Notes under the pieces: generated by a model
Seen by the model: the letters and a program-made list of their open reading frames with translations, nothing else
Told to the model about the DNA's origin: nothing
Database searches by the model: none
Source: Acanthosoma haemorrhoidale
Lineage: Eukaryota > Arthropoda > Insecta > Hemiptera > Acanthosomatidae
Assembly (NCBI GenBank): GCA_930367205.1
Contig: OV884011.1
Location: 142,535,937-142,599,936 of the forward strand
Length of the DNA: 64,000 nt
Direction: 5' to 3'
In this document: positions 11,256-25,151 of the stretch, piece after piece
Position numbering within the stretch: position 1 is the first letter of the stretch
How the letters are laid out: each line of letters begins with the position of its first letter
Program-made: the position numbers and the translations under genes

Positions 11256-14189
11256 GATCTACAGAATGTTTTGATGTATTTTAGTTGTTGTTTGCTTGAT
11301 TTCCTCTTTTTTTGAGCAGTCCATACATCAAATCGTCACCTTCATGCTAAACCATCGGCCATCAGCAAAGAGGGCAATATCAAAAAATAAATAAGATCAT
11401 CAGAAATCAATTTCTTGTATACATTCATTTATTCCAACCTATCCACCAGATACTCTAGCCAAGAACGATTTTTCTTAGGTACAAAACATTGATGAACATC
11501 AACATGATGACGCCCCAGTTGCATCCTTTACCTCTCTGAAGAGTATGAACGAAGGGGAAGTGCTTTGTTCGATTAGTACCCTTTTAAAAGGGCTTTCTTT
11601 TTTAAATCAAATAAAATACAGCCTGATTTTCATCTCAAGGGGAGTGATAAAGCTAATGAATACGACCAATCTTCGAGGAGAATGGATGATTGCAGAACAC
11701 GAATTGGCATTCCGCACCAGGGGCAGATGGACGAGGAAATGAAAATCCTGGCCAAACAGAACAAGAAAGCGGAGGATTGATACTGGCGATTTGAGGCAGC
11801 TCCTGAGAATCAGAAGAAGCATCAAAATAAATGACGTGGCACTAATAGCCGCGGGATAATGGGTTCGGTAGGGGCCACTGTTACGGTCATCAGCTGACTG
11901 AATCAGCGCGTAACTCAATGTCATCTGCGCCTTTTTCAATCCCCTCTCCATCGCTACTCACGCCCGCTAATTATGGGAAATATTTCGCTTTTCGGCTTCC
12001 TTGTAGGTCAACTGGGAGGTCTCAGGTAATGACTGTCCGCGAGGGAACCAAGGTCCATTTCTTCAACGGAGGCTTTTTGTAGTGATTAAGCCAGTGTTGA
12101 TATATTTCGCTGTAGCTGAGAAGCATAGAATTTTGAACTGCACTTAATTTGATAGCAACAAATAGGAAAATGGATCAGTTGTAGAGTTATGTGTCACTTT
12201 TAAACTTCTATAGACAAAGGAATATACTAGGGAGCACACCTACCCCTATTTTGTTCATCCGAAATCTGAACACAGCTCTCTAATCCAATGTAATTGAGTT
12301 CATAAAACATGGCCACGGAAGGCAGGAACCTGCTTCTGGCAGATGTGAGTGACTTGGCCTACATAAGTAGCAGTTTCATTCATAGCTTATACAAGCTGAG
12401 GGTACTTGATGTTGGAATTACAATCATATGGAAAAGAGTTCTGCAAATACGAATCACCTGGAGCGATGATCTTGGATGGCAATAACTTGTAATTGGCAAT
12501 AAAAGTTCGGTACATATCTAGAAGAAAAAAAACAAAAAAAAACTAAGCCTTACTTACATCCTCTAGTGACAAATGTGGCCTTGGTAACGGGTAACATACG
12601 AGAAATGTGCACTAGCTTTCTCTGAACTAACAGCAAATCAAGCGCTGAAACTTGTAAAAGAAGTTATACAAGAAAAGAGTTACGTTTTTCTTTTTGTTTA
12701 ACAAACTGGACTCAATCTAGAATTACTTGAGAGATCAAATAACAAGAAAATGCAGGTTTAGTTTTTGCCTAACAAAATGAATTTTTACATCATATTTTTT
12801 GAGCCAATAACAATTTGTCATCCTTTCGTCATTATACTAGTTCAAAAACTAGTAGTTGAGAACTCTTTGTCTGATAAATTATGGCTAGAGAAAGGTGGGG
12901 CAATTAATCGGATCCCTATTTCGAGGCTGAGGATAAATAACATTTACCCAATTGACAACGTACGCGATAAGCTTTAATTGTAAGGCAGCAGGTAGCTGAG
13001 CATTACAGAGAAACACTATCTTATTACAATAAGGCCTTAGGGATGACTTGGAACTATTGAACGAGACTGTTAATATCTTCTTTGATACAGTTGATGCTGG
13101 GAACGATATAAAGGAACCTTATACACTGGATAGAATGCTTGACTCTGGAGGATTTGGATTGATGCCCCTGTGAGACCTCGGCCTAGAAACCAATTCCTGG
13201 TAACTCCCAACATATGCGTGAGTGACTAATCGCTAACTTCTCCATAACTTTATTCCACCATTATGAATCATTTTGCCTCACTAATTAGCAGATGAGCTGA
13301 TTCTAAGTAGCTCGTGTGGCCATTTTAAAAGTCTTTTAAGTAACTTGCAATAAAACTCTGTGAAAATTAGAGTTGAATATAATCAAACTATACTTGAATA
13401 GATGTGAGGTCGCAGCGACCATTCTATTTTCTTCATAATTTAACAATTCGATTTCTAAAGTTTTGACTAAAGACAAAGTAATCACTAAGTACCTATATAA
13501 TAAAGTGTTGTATGAGGTTTTGGAATGAATACATGAAATGATTTGTTATTTCAATTTAACTCAACTTATTTCATGATTGTTGATGAACAATGCAGTAGTA
13601 TAATATTCGTTAAAGCTTGGAGCAAGAGGGGCTTGTTAAATGTTCCCACAAGAGAGATACTGGGGCTGATCAGGCGTAGAGCAGAAGAGGATGTATTTGA
13701 CAGCAACTCGTGTAAGCCACTGTTAAACTTCCGAAAACATCCTCAACAAGTTGAGACACCGCCGAACTTAAAGGTATTTACCAATCGTTGTGCTCGTGCT
13801 TCACCTCAAATATCCAGGAATGTGAGGAAATTAAACTTGGAGGAGAGAGCAAAATAACTACGGGCTAGTTTTACTCTGAAACTAATTGTGCTATCTAGTC
13901 GAAATTATGAAAATGCTTTAAATGGAAATAGAAATTTAGGATGCTATGCTGGATTACTTTTCGAATGAATGAATGAAAAAGCAATTTTTTTACATATCTC
14001 CAATATCATAACTTTCACGCTTTCGGCACGACACAGTACGCACTAAAATGAATACAAACCAAATCCAATAATTTATAAAAAAAAAATTACATTACTATAC
14101 AATTATATAAGTCTCAAAATGGTCAAGAATTCAAATTATACCTACTTTTAAAAACTAATAATAAAATATGAAACATCAATGGATGACAA
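11256..14189. other. non-coding DNA, unclassified
   Basis: No gene recognised. A moderately GC-richer part at 11,500-12,060 includes a 114-codon minus-strand ORF (11607-11951) without motifs. The plus ORF 13543-13857 (104 codons) is also unrecognised and has no supporting context. Confidence 0.5.
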
Positions 14190-14622
14190 TGAACATGATA
14201 CAACTTCCATCCACCGAAGACACATCAAGGTTTTTGACCCGTTGCAGCATCTAACTAACCCAGTGTTTAAATGACCCCACCACCATTCCAGCATCTATAG
14301 CAACAGACAGTTAAAGGAAATTTGGTTAAGATTTAGTTTAAGGTTTTATTGTTAGGTATAAGTTAGTTTTAAGTTCATGATAAATAAGGTGAACCCCATA
14401 AAATTTAAGATTGTTCAACAAATTAATGTATAATGTGCACCATTACACTTTTTTTTAAGCCCCAATCGCAATGTAGGGTAATAAGAAATTGTATAAAATG
14501 TAGCCAAGCTACAGGAAACATAGTGACCTATCGTGAATAGATTCATTTGTAGAATATATATTGAATTCTGTAATAGTTTTGTAACAACGGGATATGGGAA
14601 AAAAAAAATACTTGTAAAACTA
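14190..14622 (+). mobile_element. LINE family A, 3' end (copy 1)
   Basis: This begins with the last codons of an RT-like ORF (RRHIKVFDPLQHLTNPVF, then stop) and continues through a 3' UTR of about 350 bp to a poly-A run near 14,600. The terminal peptide and the following CCCCACCACC are shared with the copy ending near 17,400. Only the extreme 3' end was inserted or kept. Confidence 0.75.
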
Positions 14623-16009
14623 TAATTATTTCCACTTTTTTTGCCCTAATTCCATAATTTTTAAAATTTAAGAGCTTTGAAAAAAAGATGGTTTAATAAA
14701 GAGGAAAAAGGAGATGGCTGGCTCACTCATAAAGGAGTACATCCGTTTGCTAAGACAATGAGTATTGTCAGCATTTAATTAACTATCGATGTTTTCTAGC
14801 ACTTTATTTATAAATTATTTTTCTTTAAATATTGGCCTTTGCATTATAAATTATGTTTATTCTCTTACAACACTTGAAAATGTAGTGAAGTTGGACATAA
14901 CAAATACAAGAGTACACACCTGAATGTCCTTAGGAGAAAAGAAAAGTCGGGAAAAATCAGAATGAATGAAGGAACGCACTAATATTCCTAGTCTAAAAAA
15001 ATTGTTAATAAAAACAACACAGTGGATTTTCAACGAGGTTCTCCGCCGAATTTTTTAGATTAATTTGTGGTTAGGTATTACATTATGTATTGTTAACGTC
15101 GTGATTTTACCACTTTAATAATTTAAAAAGACCTGTCATTTTTAGAAATATCAGATGAAACATTTATTTAAAAAAAAACTAATAAAAGAAGCGGTATACC
15201 TGAAGTATTTGGTTGCAAATTAATGCAAGGTAAAAAACCTTTCGACAATTTTATATATATAAGCTAAATTTTGAGCAATTTGCCTAATTAATGAGAAGAC
15301 ACCGTGAAGCCAAAGTGAAGCTAAGGGTTAAGGGGGGAACGGGTAGAATATTCCTTTCAAAGGGAGGTAAATGAAGAGGGCCCTCATCAGATTTAACTTT
15401 CTCGGGATTTATTGAATAAAGCAGCAATAAATCAATGGTAGGACGGCATATTGACTACACGATGAACCTCGAGCTTAAAGCCTTTTCTCTTCTTAGTAGG
15501 CCCATCTCCCAGGAAGGGTTAATCAACCATTGTAGCTTAAAGCACGCGTAACGTTTTACGGTACTTCTCTCACGAATAACACACCACTAGTTTTCTCCTC
15601 ATTATTATATCATACATACGGGCTATCATCATTTTCTCGAATGACAATGCGTCTTCTCCCCCCCCCCCACTTCATATCTGTGATAATGAATGACAGTGAC
15701 TAAAGAACAAAAAATTATCAATATATTGAATTAGCTATCTTGTCTAACGAGATATTAAACCTATAATATAATAAAATAATATAACAAAATCCAACCCAGA
15801 GTAATTCGTACCGATAAATCAAACAAAGTCAAGACATCAAGACAGCAGTAATAATATAATATATAATTCATTTCCTTTCTAAATTAATGGATATTTCCAA
15901 AATAAATCAAATTTATAAGATATTGTTATTATTTTACTACCAGTATTACCTTTAGGAACCAAACGTAAAATAAATTAACATTCATTAGGTTAAAAATGTT
16001 TTTCGACCA
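14623..16009. other. AT-rich non-coding DNA
   Basis: Nothing recognised apart from a C-rich homopolymer near 15,658. Confidence 0.55.
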
Positions 16010-16052
16010 AAAAGTACTTTCCCTTAAAGAGCAGAATTATTCATTAAGTATA

Positions 16053-16086
16053 GACGCTTTCAGCAAATATAACCCGCCATCTTCAG
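16053..16086 (-). other. CTGAAGATG...GAAAGCG motif
   Basis: The minus strand reads CTGAAGATG, a 15-base spacer, then CTGAAAGCGTC. The same arrangement recurs at 49,875-49,914 and in the inverted ends at 63 kb. It is probably the edge of a mobile element; its two halves form only a weak stem here. Confidence 0.35.
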
Positions 16087-16384
16087 GTATTTGAAAGATA
16101 CGATAAATAATACATTAAACTATACGTGGAGTTAAATAATATGATCAAGCATAGTTCAAAAGAATAAAGCTGATCCTCAAGATGGCCGTAAAACTACCAT
16201 TTTACAGTAAAACATATTATTGTAAATAATAAAATGATCAATACGAACACAGTATTAGCAATACAATTTCATTTATATGAGTGTCAAGATTAATCATATT
16301 TGAAAAAAAATACAATCGTTCTCATTAATTAGTATAATGTAATTTAATTAATATTTTTCTCGTTATTAATATCCAACTTCACAA

Positions 16385-17405
16385 TGAAAATGGCAGCATA
16401 TATGGCAGATTCGACACTGTCAACATCTATTCAAAAAAGGAAGAAATCCCAGAAATTTACAGCAATAGCATGAATGCACAAAGAGCACTCACACAGGCCG
16501 AGTCAGTTTGCATCGTAATCAGTGGCAGGCTGGGCAAGTTGAACATTAGTGTGAACGCCGGGAAGACCGACTGCGTAATCTTCTCTTACCAAAAAGGGCA
16601 AAAAAGCTTTTCCAAAATCATATAGTATAGGAGGACAAGAGAGCTCGCCAGTTTTCTCATTCCACTATCTGGGCATAAAAATAGATAGGCATCCATTTCT
16701 CTACTCACATTCGTAGTAAACTAAAAACAGTACGACAGAGGTCTTACCGGCTTTCGTACTTGCTAACCTCACCCAATCTGTCGCTGCGTCTCAAACTGAT
16801 GATTTATAAATGTATCCTCCAGCCAGCTCTGCTGTGTGCCCCGCTATTTACCCACTTGACTGACGCTACAGCCACAAGTCTCCAACGTTACCAGAATGAA
16901 ATCATGCGAAAAGTGGTCCGACATACCTCTCTTGAGAGGTTAAATAACGCCGACCTGCACCCGTTGCTTGATGTGCGGACGGTGGATGAGTTCATCGGCC
17001 GGAGACACATCAAGTTTTTCAACGCGTTGCAGCACCTCACAAATCCACACTTTTAACACTATTAACGTTTAACACTATGACCCCACCACCCGAATCTATG
17101 GCAACAGAATGTCGGGGGAAACTTAGGTTAAGAATTAGTATGTAACTTAGTTTTTAAGTTTTCTTTCGTTGTGATCAAAAAGGTCACCTTGTAGAGTCTT
17201 GTCAATGAAGCCAAGTACATTGTGTATCATTGTACTTGTATTGATTATAAAACTTCTATGCCGATTCAGACCTTGTATACAGTGCACCGATGGTACAGGA
17301 AATATAAATTGTATTATGTAAGTAGATTCGCCTAAGAATCTATAGGAAATAAAAGTTTTGTCATTTTTTTTAAGGGGATTGGGGAAAAAAAAATAAATAA
17401 AAAAA
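16385..17405 (+). mobile_element. LINE family A, 3' half (copy 2)
   Basis: A 5'-truncated non-LTR retrotransposon. A degenerate RT palm motif (AYMADST, from a YADDT-type site) lies near 16,400, followed by the thumb/connection region and a 98-codon open stretch at 16760-17056 (SLRLKLMIYKCILQPALLCA and on to HLTNPHF, stop). After the stop come a 3' UTR of about 330 bp and a terminal A-rich run. Stops and frame changes between 16,450 and 16,760 make it inactive. Sequence style fits the Jockey/CR1 group. Confidence 0.85.
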
Positions 17406-17889
17406 AATCCCAGAAAACTTATTGCGTTTTAAAAATATAGATAACATTCAGACTTAACATTTTAGGACCTTGAGAGATGAAATTTTAAACAACCCACTTC
17501 ATACAACTTATGAACTTTTGATTTAAATTTAGCTGTTCTGTCTGTACTCTGTGATTTCAATTCGAGCCTTAGTATGACAATATTAATCGATTTTTCCTAA
17601 AAACAGATTCGATCTATGATGAGTAGGTAGGTTATGTTATTAAACGGTGGCAAATAAAAGTGTTTCTGAGGATGTCAGGCCATCATTGACATTATTTTTG
17701 AAGACCCCCGTGAAAAAATTCTTACAAAACAAGTACAGAAGGGGCATTAGACAATTCGAAACCGCCGCTCTTTTTAAATCAAAATTCGCATCGTAACGTT
17801 TATATTATCACAAAACATTTCACTCAGCTATATACGTACAAAAGTATTATTACATGATTCTACAGTTGTTAGGACGATAGGGGTCTACA
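17406..17889. other. AT-rich spacer between LINE copies
   Basis: Nothing recognised between the poly-A end of the LINE copy ending at 17,405 and the LINE copy that follows. Confidence 0.5.
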
Positions 17890-18640
17890 GCACCAGCCTC
17901 AACCCAATGAAAGCTCTAAAGGCTGCACAGGGCGCCAGTCAGTTAATCACCGACAGGCTACGAGCTGTCCACATTCAGGTGAACCCAGCCAAAACTCAAG
18001 GGATCGTCTTCTCCTTCCAGCATGGAAAACGAAAGCGTCCACCCAGTTTCACCGGGACTGAATGCAAACTTTCCAACAGCATATGCTACCTAGGCATCAA
18101 CCTAGACAGACACATGACGTTTGGCACACACCTGCAGAAGAAGGTGAAAAGAGTACGTAGGACTTACTACTCTCTCCAGCATCTCATCACAAGTCCGACT
18201 ATATCCCTGAGGTTGAAACTGTTAATATATAGGAGCGTCCTGAGGCCAGCTCTACTGTTTGGGACACCACTCTTCCGATTCCTACACACCAGCACAATAA
18301 CTCGACTCCAGAGCTTCCAGAACATCCTGCGCCCGGCACTATGACATACCCCTTTTCGTGATATGAAGGCTCCTGACATCAACGAAAAGTTCGAGGTCCC
18401 CACCATCACCGAAGCCACCCAAAGAAGACACATCAAGTTCTTTGACTCGATGAAACATAGCCAAAACCCTCTGTCCCGAGACTTGACACCCCCACCGCTA
18501 CCGACAAGATGGCAGCTCTCAAGATCTGGTAAAGCAGACCAAATGGTGGACATCACGGCGCTTGGCCCACCAACAACAAGCCTCTAACGGGCACCCGTTC
18601 ACTGCTAATCCCTCACACCACCTTCAAGAAGGTGCTCCTG
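17890..18640 (+). mobile_element. LINE family A relative, 3' part of RT ORF (copy 3)
   Basis: A 145-codon open stretch (17907-18344) covers the region after the RT catalytic site: HIQVNPAKTQGIVFSFQ, CYLGINLDRHMTFGTHL and SLRLKLLIYRSVLRPALLFG are typical Jockey-like LINE segments. A second open piece (18363-18587) continues with RRHIKFFDSMKHSQNP, matching the C-terminus of the two upstream family A copies. A stop and frame change near 18,345 separate them. It is more diverged from copies 1 and 2 than those are from each other, so it may be a sister subfamily. Confidence 0.85.
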
Positions 18641-19019
18641 GTATAAGGATCCACTCAACCCAAATATTCCTTTATTTTTCCCTCATCCTTAATCTTATAA
18701 TTAGAGAGCTAAGAAAAAAAAATCTACAGTTGTTATTTTTGCATTTTTTATTCTTTTCAGAAATTAACTTTCTGATTAGAACATCTGGATAAATCAAAAT
18801 CTGAACATTAAGAAGTTTTTCTGTGGTCTCTTGGCTATTAAATTCGAGCCAGCAAAACCCACTGTAATGCCTGAAACATTGAAATCAGAAGAATTGTTTA
18901 AATATCCAACATATTTCAGATATAAAAATTAGACTGTACGAACTGAGGCCATTTTAAACCACATTATTTAAATAATTATTTTAAGAAGATTATTGACGGA
19001 ATACATGTCTATTCCGAAA
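18641..19019. other. AT-rich non-coding DNA
   Basis: Nothing recognised. Confidence 0.5.
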
Positions 19020-19660
19020 ATAACCCATTAAATTTGAGCAGAGCACCACCTAGTTTGTACAAGGGTAACAATGGCCGAAAGAAAAGGCACCTAAAAGGAA
19101 TTGGAAGTTACCCCAGATGAGAGGGCAGAAACAAGTCACGTCCAACAGAAGCGAAGCCGACCCGCGCTCCTACCTAGAGAATAACATATTTAGCACTCTC
19201 GCAGATACAGTTCGGTCACAATAGGATTCACTTTGGCGCTGTGAGCCCCGGCCGCACAACTTTATCACCAGTCATCTATTATGTGCGATGTAAACATAAT
19301 AACAATGCCCACTCAAATAGAGTGGCCAGTAAGGCGACCCAGCCACAGCCTTGGTGGTAAGTACGCATGGAACACAACGGGGTAACATAAATCCACGTCT
19401 ACTAGACAAGGACTCTGATGCGGTACGAGTAGCACAGAACAGCAAGACTCCGTACTATTTCTGTACCCTTCTTTCACAAGAATACAACTGGCTCATGCAA
19501 CGGGTACAACGATTTCTGATCAGGTTCATCCATTGGGATCACCAACCTTAGGAACAATCTACACCGACATAAAGAGTACACCTTTACGTTCGTACCTTCA
19601 CGCTTCTGCGTCCGATCTTTACGCACTAACACTTCTTTGAGCACGAATGAATCTTGCAGG
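19020..19660. other. GC-richer unclassified block
   Basis: About 640 bp clearly richer in GC than both flanks, with no long ORF and no motif I recognise. Such islands in this window are usually transposon remains, so a decayed LTR or a LINE 5' region is the likeliest origin. No terminal repeats are visible. Confidence 0.3.
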
Positions 19661-22600
19661 ACAACATTATCAAGTCACAACAGTGGTTTCTTATTGTTTT
19701 ATTTTAAACAAATGCCAACTTTAATTTTTATTATTAACTGGCTGACTTTATCATCATTCCAGTAGATATTACTGTTTAGATTAGTAGATACTACAAAGAT
19801 TACCATAAAGAGATTCAAACTGCTAGAAAATCAAATATCCTTCAGCATTTAACGTGCCTTTAGAATCGGAAATTCAAACAAACTGGCTTACGCTGTGTAT
19901 TTGGCCGACATACAAAGTTAAACTAAGGAAACTCAAGCTAAATTTATTTTTTTGTTTCTTTTAAAGCATGCCCAATACCAAGGTCATTGATGCTTACATA
20001 ATATTAAGGATAAAGTCAGCGTTGTGTTTGGTGAACAAATTGTTTTAAAGCTTTCACGTCATATTTCCATTTTCAGTCCATCGCCACATGTAGACATAAC
20101 ATGTTAAAGTGATGTTCCTTTCAACGTCCAAACTAATTAATACAGGCGAATAAATCTGTTGAAATAATTGATGGTCAAGTTTAGTTTAGATTTTAGGTTT
20201 ACAGCTTTAGATCAGTATATAGGCGACAATCAGCTTGGTTGAGAATTCCAAATAATGAAAGAAACATTATTTATTTATATTACATATACCAAAAAATGAA
20301 TCAAACAATATGCCTAGCTCATAACCAGTGAATTTCGCTGGTATGATATATTTATGATAATTGATATTGCATAGTTGGTAACCGATATAAGTTGCTGTGC
20401 TCTGATATGCCAAATCATGTCATGACTCAACGCCCAAGTCTTAGTGAATAATCAATCGTTATTAGAGCTTTAAGTGCCTTCCCACGTATACGTCAACTCC
20501 GTTAGAGCTCATAGTTATTATTAACCATCCGTAACCTCCCTCTTTAGGTTCTTAGTAGATATTTATTATAAGGGTGTCATCCCCATAGTTGAAAAAAATA
20601 AATGTTTCTGCTTGTGAAAATTAATCCACGAAACTTACAAACATTGTTTTTTCGGCAGACATAAAAAAAGTATTCGTAATAAAATTAATAGTTAGCCGTT
20701 TAATACATCAATAATGTACTGTGCCGCACTACTGTTAAAATGTTCTTTTCTTATTGTACACGATTGGATGAAATGAACTATAAAACTTATTGTTAGGTAC
20801 AGAGTTCATTGACGTCTTTAGTATTGTCGCTTCTATTAGTCAATATATGGAAAATAAAAATAAAAAATACAAAATTTATTTCCAAATCCCTGAGACCACA
20901 AGGGACAGGAGGGTCATGGAACCATGGTACCTGGCCAGGGCACAAGCAGCACCCCCAGCCCCACATATCGGGTTTCATAAGATCCGTAAAGACGAGGACT
21001 AATAAGAAGATATGGCGAAAAAACAATATACAATTAACAATCTTTATTGTGCAATAATTACAATCTGCCTTCTTATAAAAAACAAACTTAGACATTTTTT
21101 AATCCGCTAAAAACAAAAATGTGTAATAAAGTATAAAACCACGTGATGATACAATAATACTAATGTAACTAACTAGTTGACCCAGGAATCAGTAACCTCG
21201 TCAATTTATTTATTTTAGTCATGATATCAATTTATTATCCCTAAAAATAAAATGTTGTTACACTGATAATGAGCATTATGGAGTATAATTACAAAAATAA
21301 TCGACAAGGGCTATTAATTATAAAATCAGTGGGATTTTATACCAAAGCCATAGATCATTAATGAAGTGAATAGTCTTTAAAAGGCAAATAAATAAAATAA
21401 ATGCCGTAGAAACTAAAAGAACAATACCAAAAAATGGTTGGAGCGTCTCTATGTGTTTTAATGATATTTCGACGAATGAAAATCGTCTATTCAACCAATT
21501 CCAAAATAATTATTAGTTATTAGTTTGACGTTTTCTCTTTTGTTATTCCTTTTTATATTTTTCTTCCAATTTACTTTATTATTTAAGAACTAGAAATATG
21601 GTATTTGAAAAAATCATGAAAACTAGTGTAATTTTATTAACAATGAGAAAATAATCAAAACTTTAAATCATAAATAGGTAAAAATTGATAAAGATTAATT
21701 GTTAACTAAGCGAGACTACTTTATTCACGATAGATTTATATTACTCATACTTTCTGTTAATTCACCAACACTAACGCATAATCAGTATGTATCTAACTTT
21801 TGCAGAATATAAGCATAGAACATATGACAAATAAACATGCATAAATAAGCACTGAATGGCCCACTTAGGGAAAATATTGTGATAGCGGAATCGGGACGTA
21901 TTGCCTAGGCTTTTAAATATTATTTTAATCATCAGAGGGGCAGTGCGTGAAATGAGGAAATATGCCGGTGAAGTAGTCTATCGATACAAAACATGAAATT
22001 AACACTATGCAGGTAGATAAATGCTGAGGAGTGTTGTGTTCAGCTTACAAATACAGCTCTTTGTAGCAGTGGAACGAGTGTTAGGTCTCGAGTGTGCTCG
22101 ACGGGGGCCAGTCACTCACATTAATTGTCAAAAAGTTTGCTTTCTTCGTTTACCCACAGAGCAAACAGCAGCGGCTGTGTCGCCACGACTGTCTTACGAA
22201 TGTTGGAAAACTCGGACAGAAATACCTCCTTTTAACAGCCCAATAAAGAACTTAAGAGGTAACTACCTATTTACAATGAATCACTTTAAATTTAAAATTG
22301 ATACGGACAAAAGCTGACTGGTGGTTGTGTCCTTTTTAATAAACGTACAGCTCTCTCTAGTCTACCCAAAATTTGTCGTACTCTAATGTAAGCGCTTCAG
22401 ATCGAATAGGGCATAAAAGTTTTAACAGAAAATCGTTTACTCAGACCTTTTCTTCAGTAACATACCAGAGTGCTTAGTTTTATTTTTATTTTAGAACTTG
22501 TATGTTCCATTCAATTATTACATTTATAAGATCCTTGAGCACTCGGATCACTGTAAAATAAATTGTGGCTAGACCGGATAGAGGTGTACAATTGATGACA

Positions 22601-24955
22601 AAAGTTTTAGCAAAATAGAGGTTTTTTAATTAAATTTTCACCAACCTATTAAATGATTGATAACGGTTTGTGGAAGGGTGCAGTAAAAGCCTCAGAAAGA
22701 CAAAACAATTTGGATTAATTTCGCCTACCTAATTTCAATGTGCTAAAAATTAAACCAGCCCCATGGCAAACCGTGATATCTTTATTATTGCAATAAATAA
22801 ATTAATAAAATTCCTTTATTCATCAAAATCATGTTTAGTAGGGTAAGAAATGAAAAACCTAGTAGACCATAATTACGTTATCATTAAAACTATAATAATA
22901 AAGCTATAATTATAACAATCCCAGTTTCATTGAGAGTAATGGTATTTTAGCTGATGGTTTTACTTGATGGAACAGAGCCACTTAAAACTTGGGTCGTTTG
23001 ATAACCCAAATTTAGCACGCAAGAGTGTTGAATGTAACACAACAATATCTAGAAATGATCAAGTTTAGACCAGGAACTCCTAAATATAATTATTGTTAAT
23101 CTACTCCGTAGTATTCAACAATAAATGGATAATTTTAATCATCTCCGAAACTCCAATTTTTTAATAGCAGCAACAGTAGTTAAAATATTGGTTGAATAAA
23201 ATCCAATATTAAAAACGGCTCAGCTTGGTTTTTGTAATTATTTTATTTCTTTGTTTATTTTGTTTTAGGGATTTGCGACCACAGAAGTCATCGATTCCCG
23301 CGTAAATACGATCATTTTCTTGTTTTTAGCTTTGAAACAGCGAATTTTTCATTATTAAAGTCCCAGTCCCGCTGTGTGGTAGGCATGACATGTATTCCCA
23401 TTTTAAGGACACGAGGACTGATCGGTATTTGGGTAACAACCAAGTCGCTTACCAATATTTCATAGTATATTTACATAATTTTTGGGAATCATTTCTTTAA
23501 TTTAATTTTGTGATGATCATCATAATTTCAGCTTAATTGTATAGCAAAAGGCAATTGCTGTTGCAAAATACATAAATCAGCATAAATAAAAAGAACCAAG
23601 GAATGTGAAATGAAAAAAACAAATAAAAACTATTCACAGATGAGTACAATCTGATACGTAAAGCGCTCAGGAGCGAAAAACTGCGTTAAGTGGACAACGA
23701 TGTACGAATATTGGAGTCAATTTTATTGTCAAGTGAACAGTGTCTACCTTAAAAGGGGAATGAATAGAAGGGCAGTAGAAAAGGGAATGAAAATTCCCAC
23801 CAGAGATCACTCGTGGATGTTGAGTGTGAGAAAAACGAATGCAAAACAGTTAAAAAATAGAAGGGGAGCGGCAAACCAATAGAAGGGAGGAAAAAAAGAA
23901 GCTTAACTCTCAAATACCTGATAAAGTTTTGAAACGACCAGCAATTACCAACGTGTAATGAGTCGGGTCTCCGGGTCTGTTTTTTGCTCAAGCTCCACCG
24001 CTCGTTAACAGGGGGAGTTTATTCGACAAGAAATGTTATTGATACAAGACCTATTGCTTTGGGCGGAGGTTTGGGGTGTTGTTTTGTTCCATTAAGGTCC
24101 TGGTCGCAGGTCAGCCCGGGCTGAGGCGGGGGTGTTACAATGATTAGTTGTTTCTCACCACCTGGGTTCTCTCTCCCGGCCCCTCCCAATCTCAGTGTGC
24201 CACCGTCCTTAAGCCCACCTTCTCTCCATTCGGAACCGGTGTCTCTCTGAAAATCTCAATTAAAACCCATTTATTCGCACAAGTGCGCCGTACAATTAAG
24301 GGCTCTAATGGCCGGGGTAATATGTGCTTCCCCATACTCTAACGATACACTCTCTCAAATTAAGATTACCTTAGCGAGGACAATACCCAGGCCCTAGGAG
24401 CAATCTTGGATTGCTTTAAGGAGACCGTAAGGCGAAATGATAGTGTTTGTTCTTGGAAGTGGCAATTAGAGTTTGATAAAGTTCAAACCTTCTTCCTTTT
24501 CCTCCAGAAACTATCCCTGTCTAAGATAATTCATTTTTGTGTTTCCGATACTCATATAAATTATAATATCAGTTCTAACCAGGGAATATGAAACTAAATG
24601 GGTGATTTAGATTTAGATTTCGTCTTAGGCAGATAAGAAAGTGATGTAATATTTTCATCAAACTGTGTTTTATTAATAAAACAAGTTTTGACATACAATA
24701 GCTGTACATTAACAGGTCACAAAAAAACAGTAGATGTTAAAAATTATGATAATGATAAGAAACGAAACGTGATAACACATAAACCAAAAGTGATAAATAA
24801 TAAGTGCAATGTGAGCTGCTAATGAACTGAAAGTAATTAATATTCCGGTTGTTAGGATTGAATTACCAGAACAATAACAACAGATAAAACTGGTATATGT
24901 AAAAACCTGAATACAACATACAGGCAGACATATAATTTATAAATGTTTGTATATA
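19661..24955. other. AT-rich non-coding DNA
   Basis: No gene recognised over about 5.3 kb. ORFs at 20790-21095 (both strands), 22021-22317 and 23700-23991 (both strands) have no motifs. A GC-richer patch at 24,000-24,390 is unclassified. The last bases before the Gypsy element (TATA, 24952-24955) are its target-site duplication. Confidence 0.5.
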
Positions 24956-25141
24956 AGTTAATGCTTACCGGCTTTAGAATTAAGAAACAAAGGGAAAAAA
25001 GGTACAGAGAAACAACACGCTTGAAAGTTAGAACTAGACTGTTTATTTCGAGTCTATAACCCTGTATATTTACATTCGGGATGTTTACATCCCGACGTTC
25101 GGGGATTAAGGTTGAGTACTGATGCTGCCCGGAGCTTAACT
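24956..25141 (-). repeat. 3' LTR
   Basis: 186 bp, no difference seen from the 5' LTR. In element orientation it holds an initiator TCAGT (25118-25122 reversed), a hairpin (25077-25094) and AATAAA (25042-25047 reversed), so U3 is short, roughly 20 bp. Confidence 0.97.
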
Positions 25142-25151
25142 CCCCCCTGCC
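25142..25151 (-). promoter_or_regulatory. polypurine tract
   Basis: On the minus strand GGCAGGGGGG directly precedes the AGTTAAGC start of the 3' LTR. This is the expected primer for plus-strand DNA synthesis. Confidence 0.85.

Noticed and set aside
11607..11951. 114-codon minus-strand ORF
   Set aside because: Hydrophobic and Leu/Ile/Phe-rich as expected by chance, with no motif, no neighbour and no polyA context.
13543..13857. 104-codon plus-strand ORF
   Set aside because: No recognisable domain, no codon bias unlike the flanks and no regulatory context; probably chance.
22021..22317. 98-codon plus-strand ORF
   Set aside because: No motif or similarity that I recognise; composition changes within it without a domain boundary.
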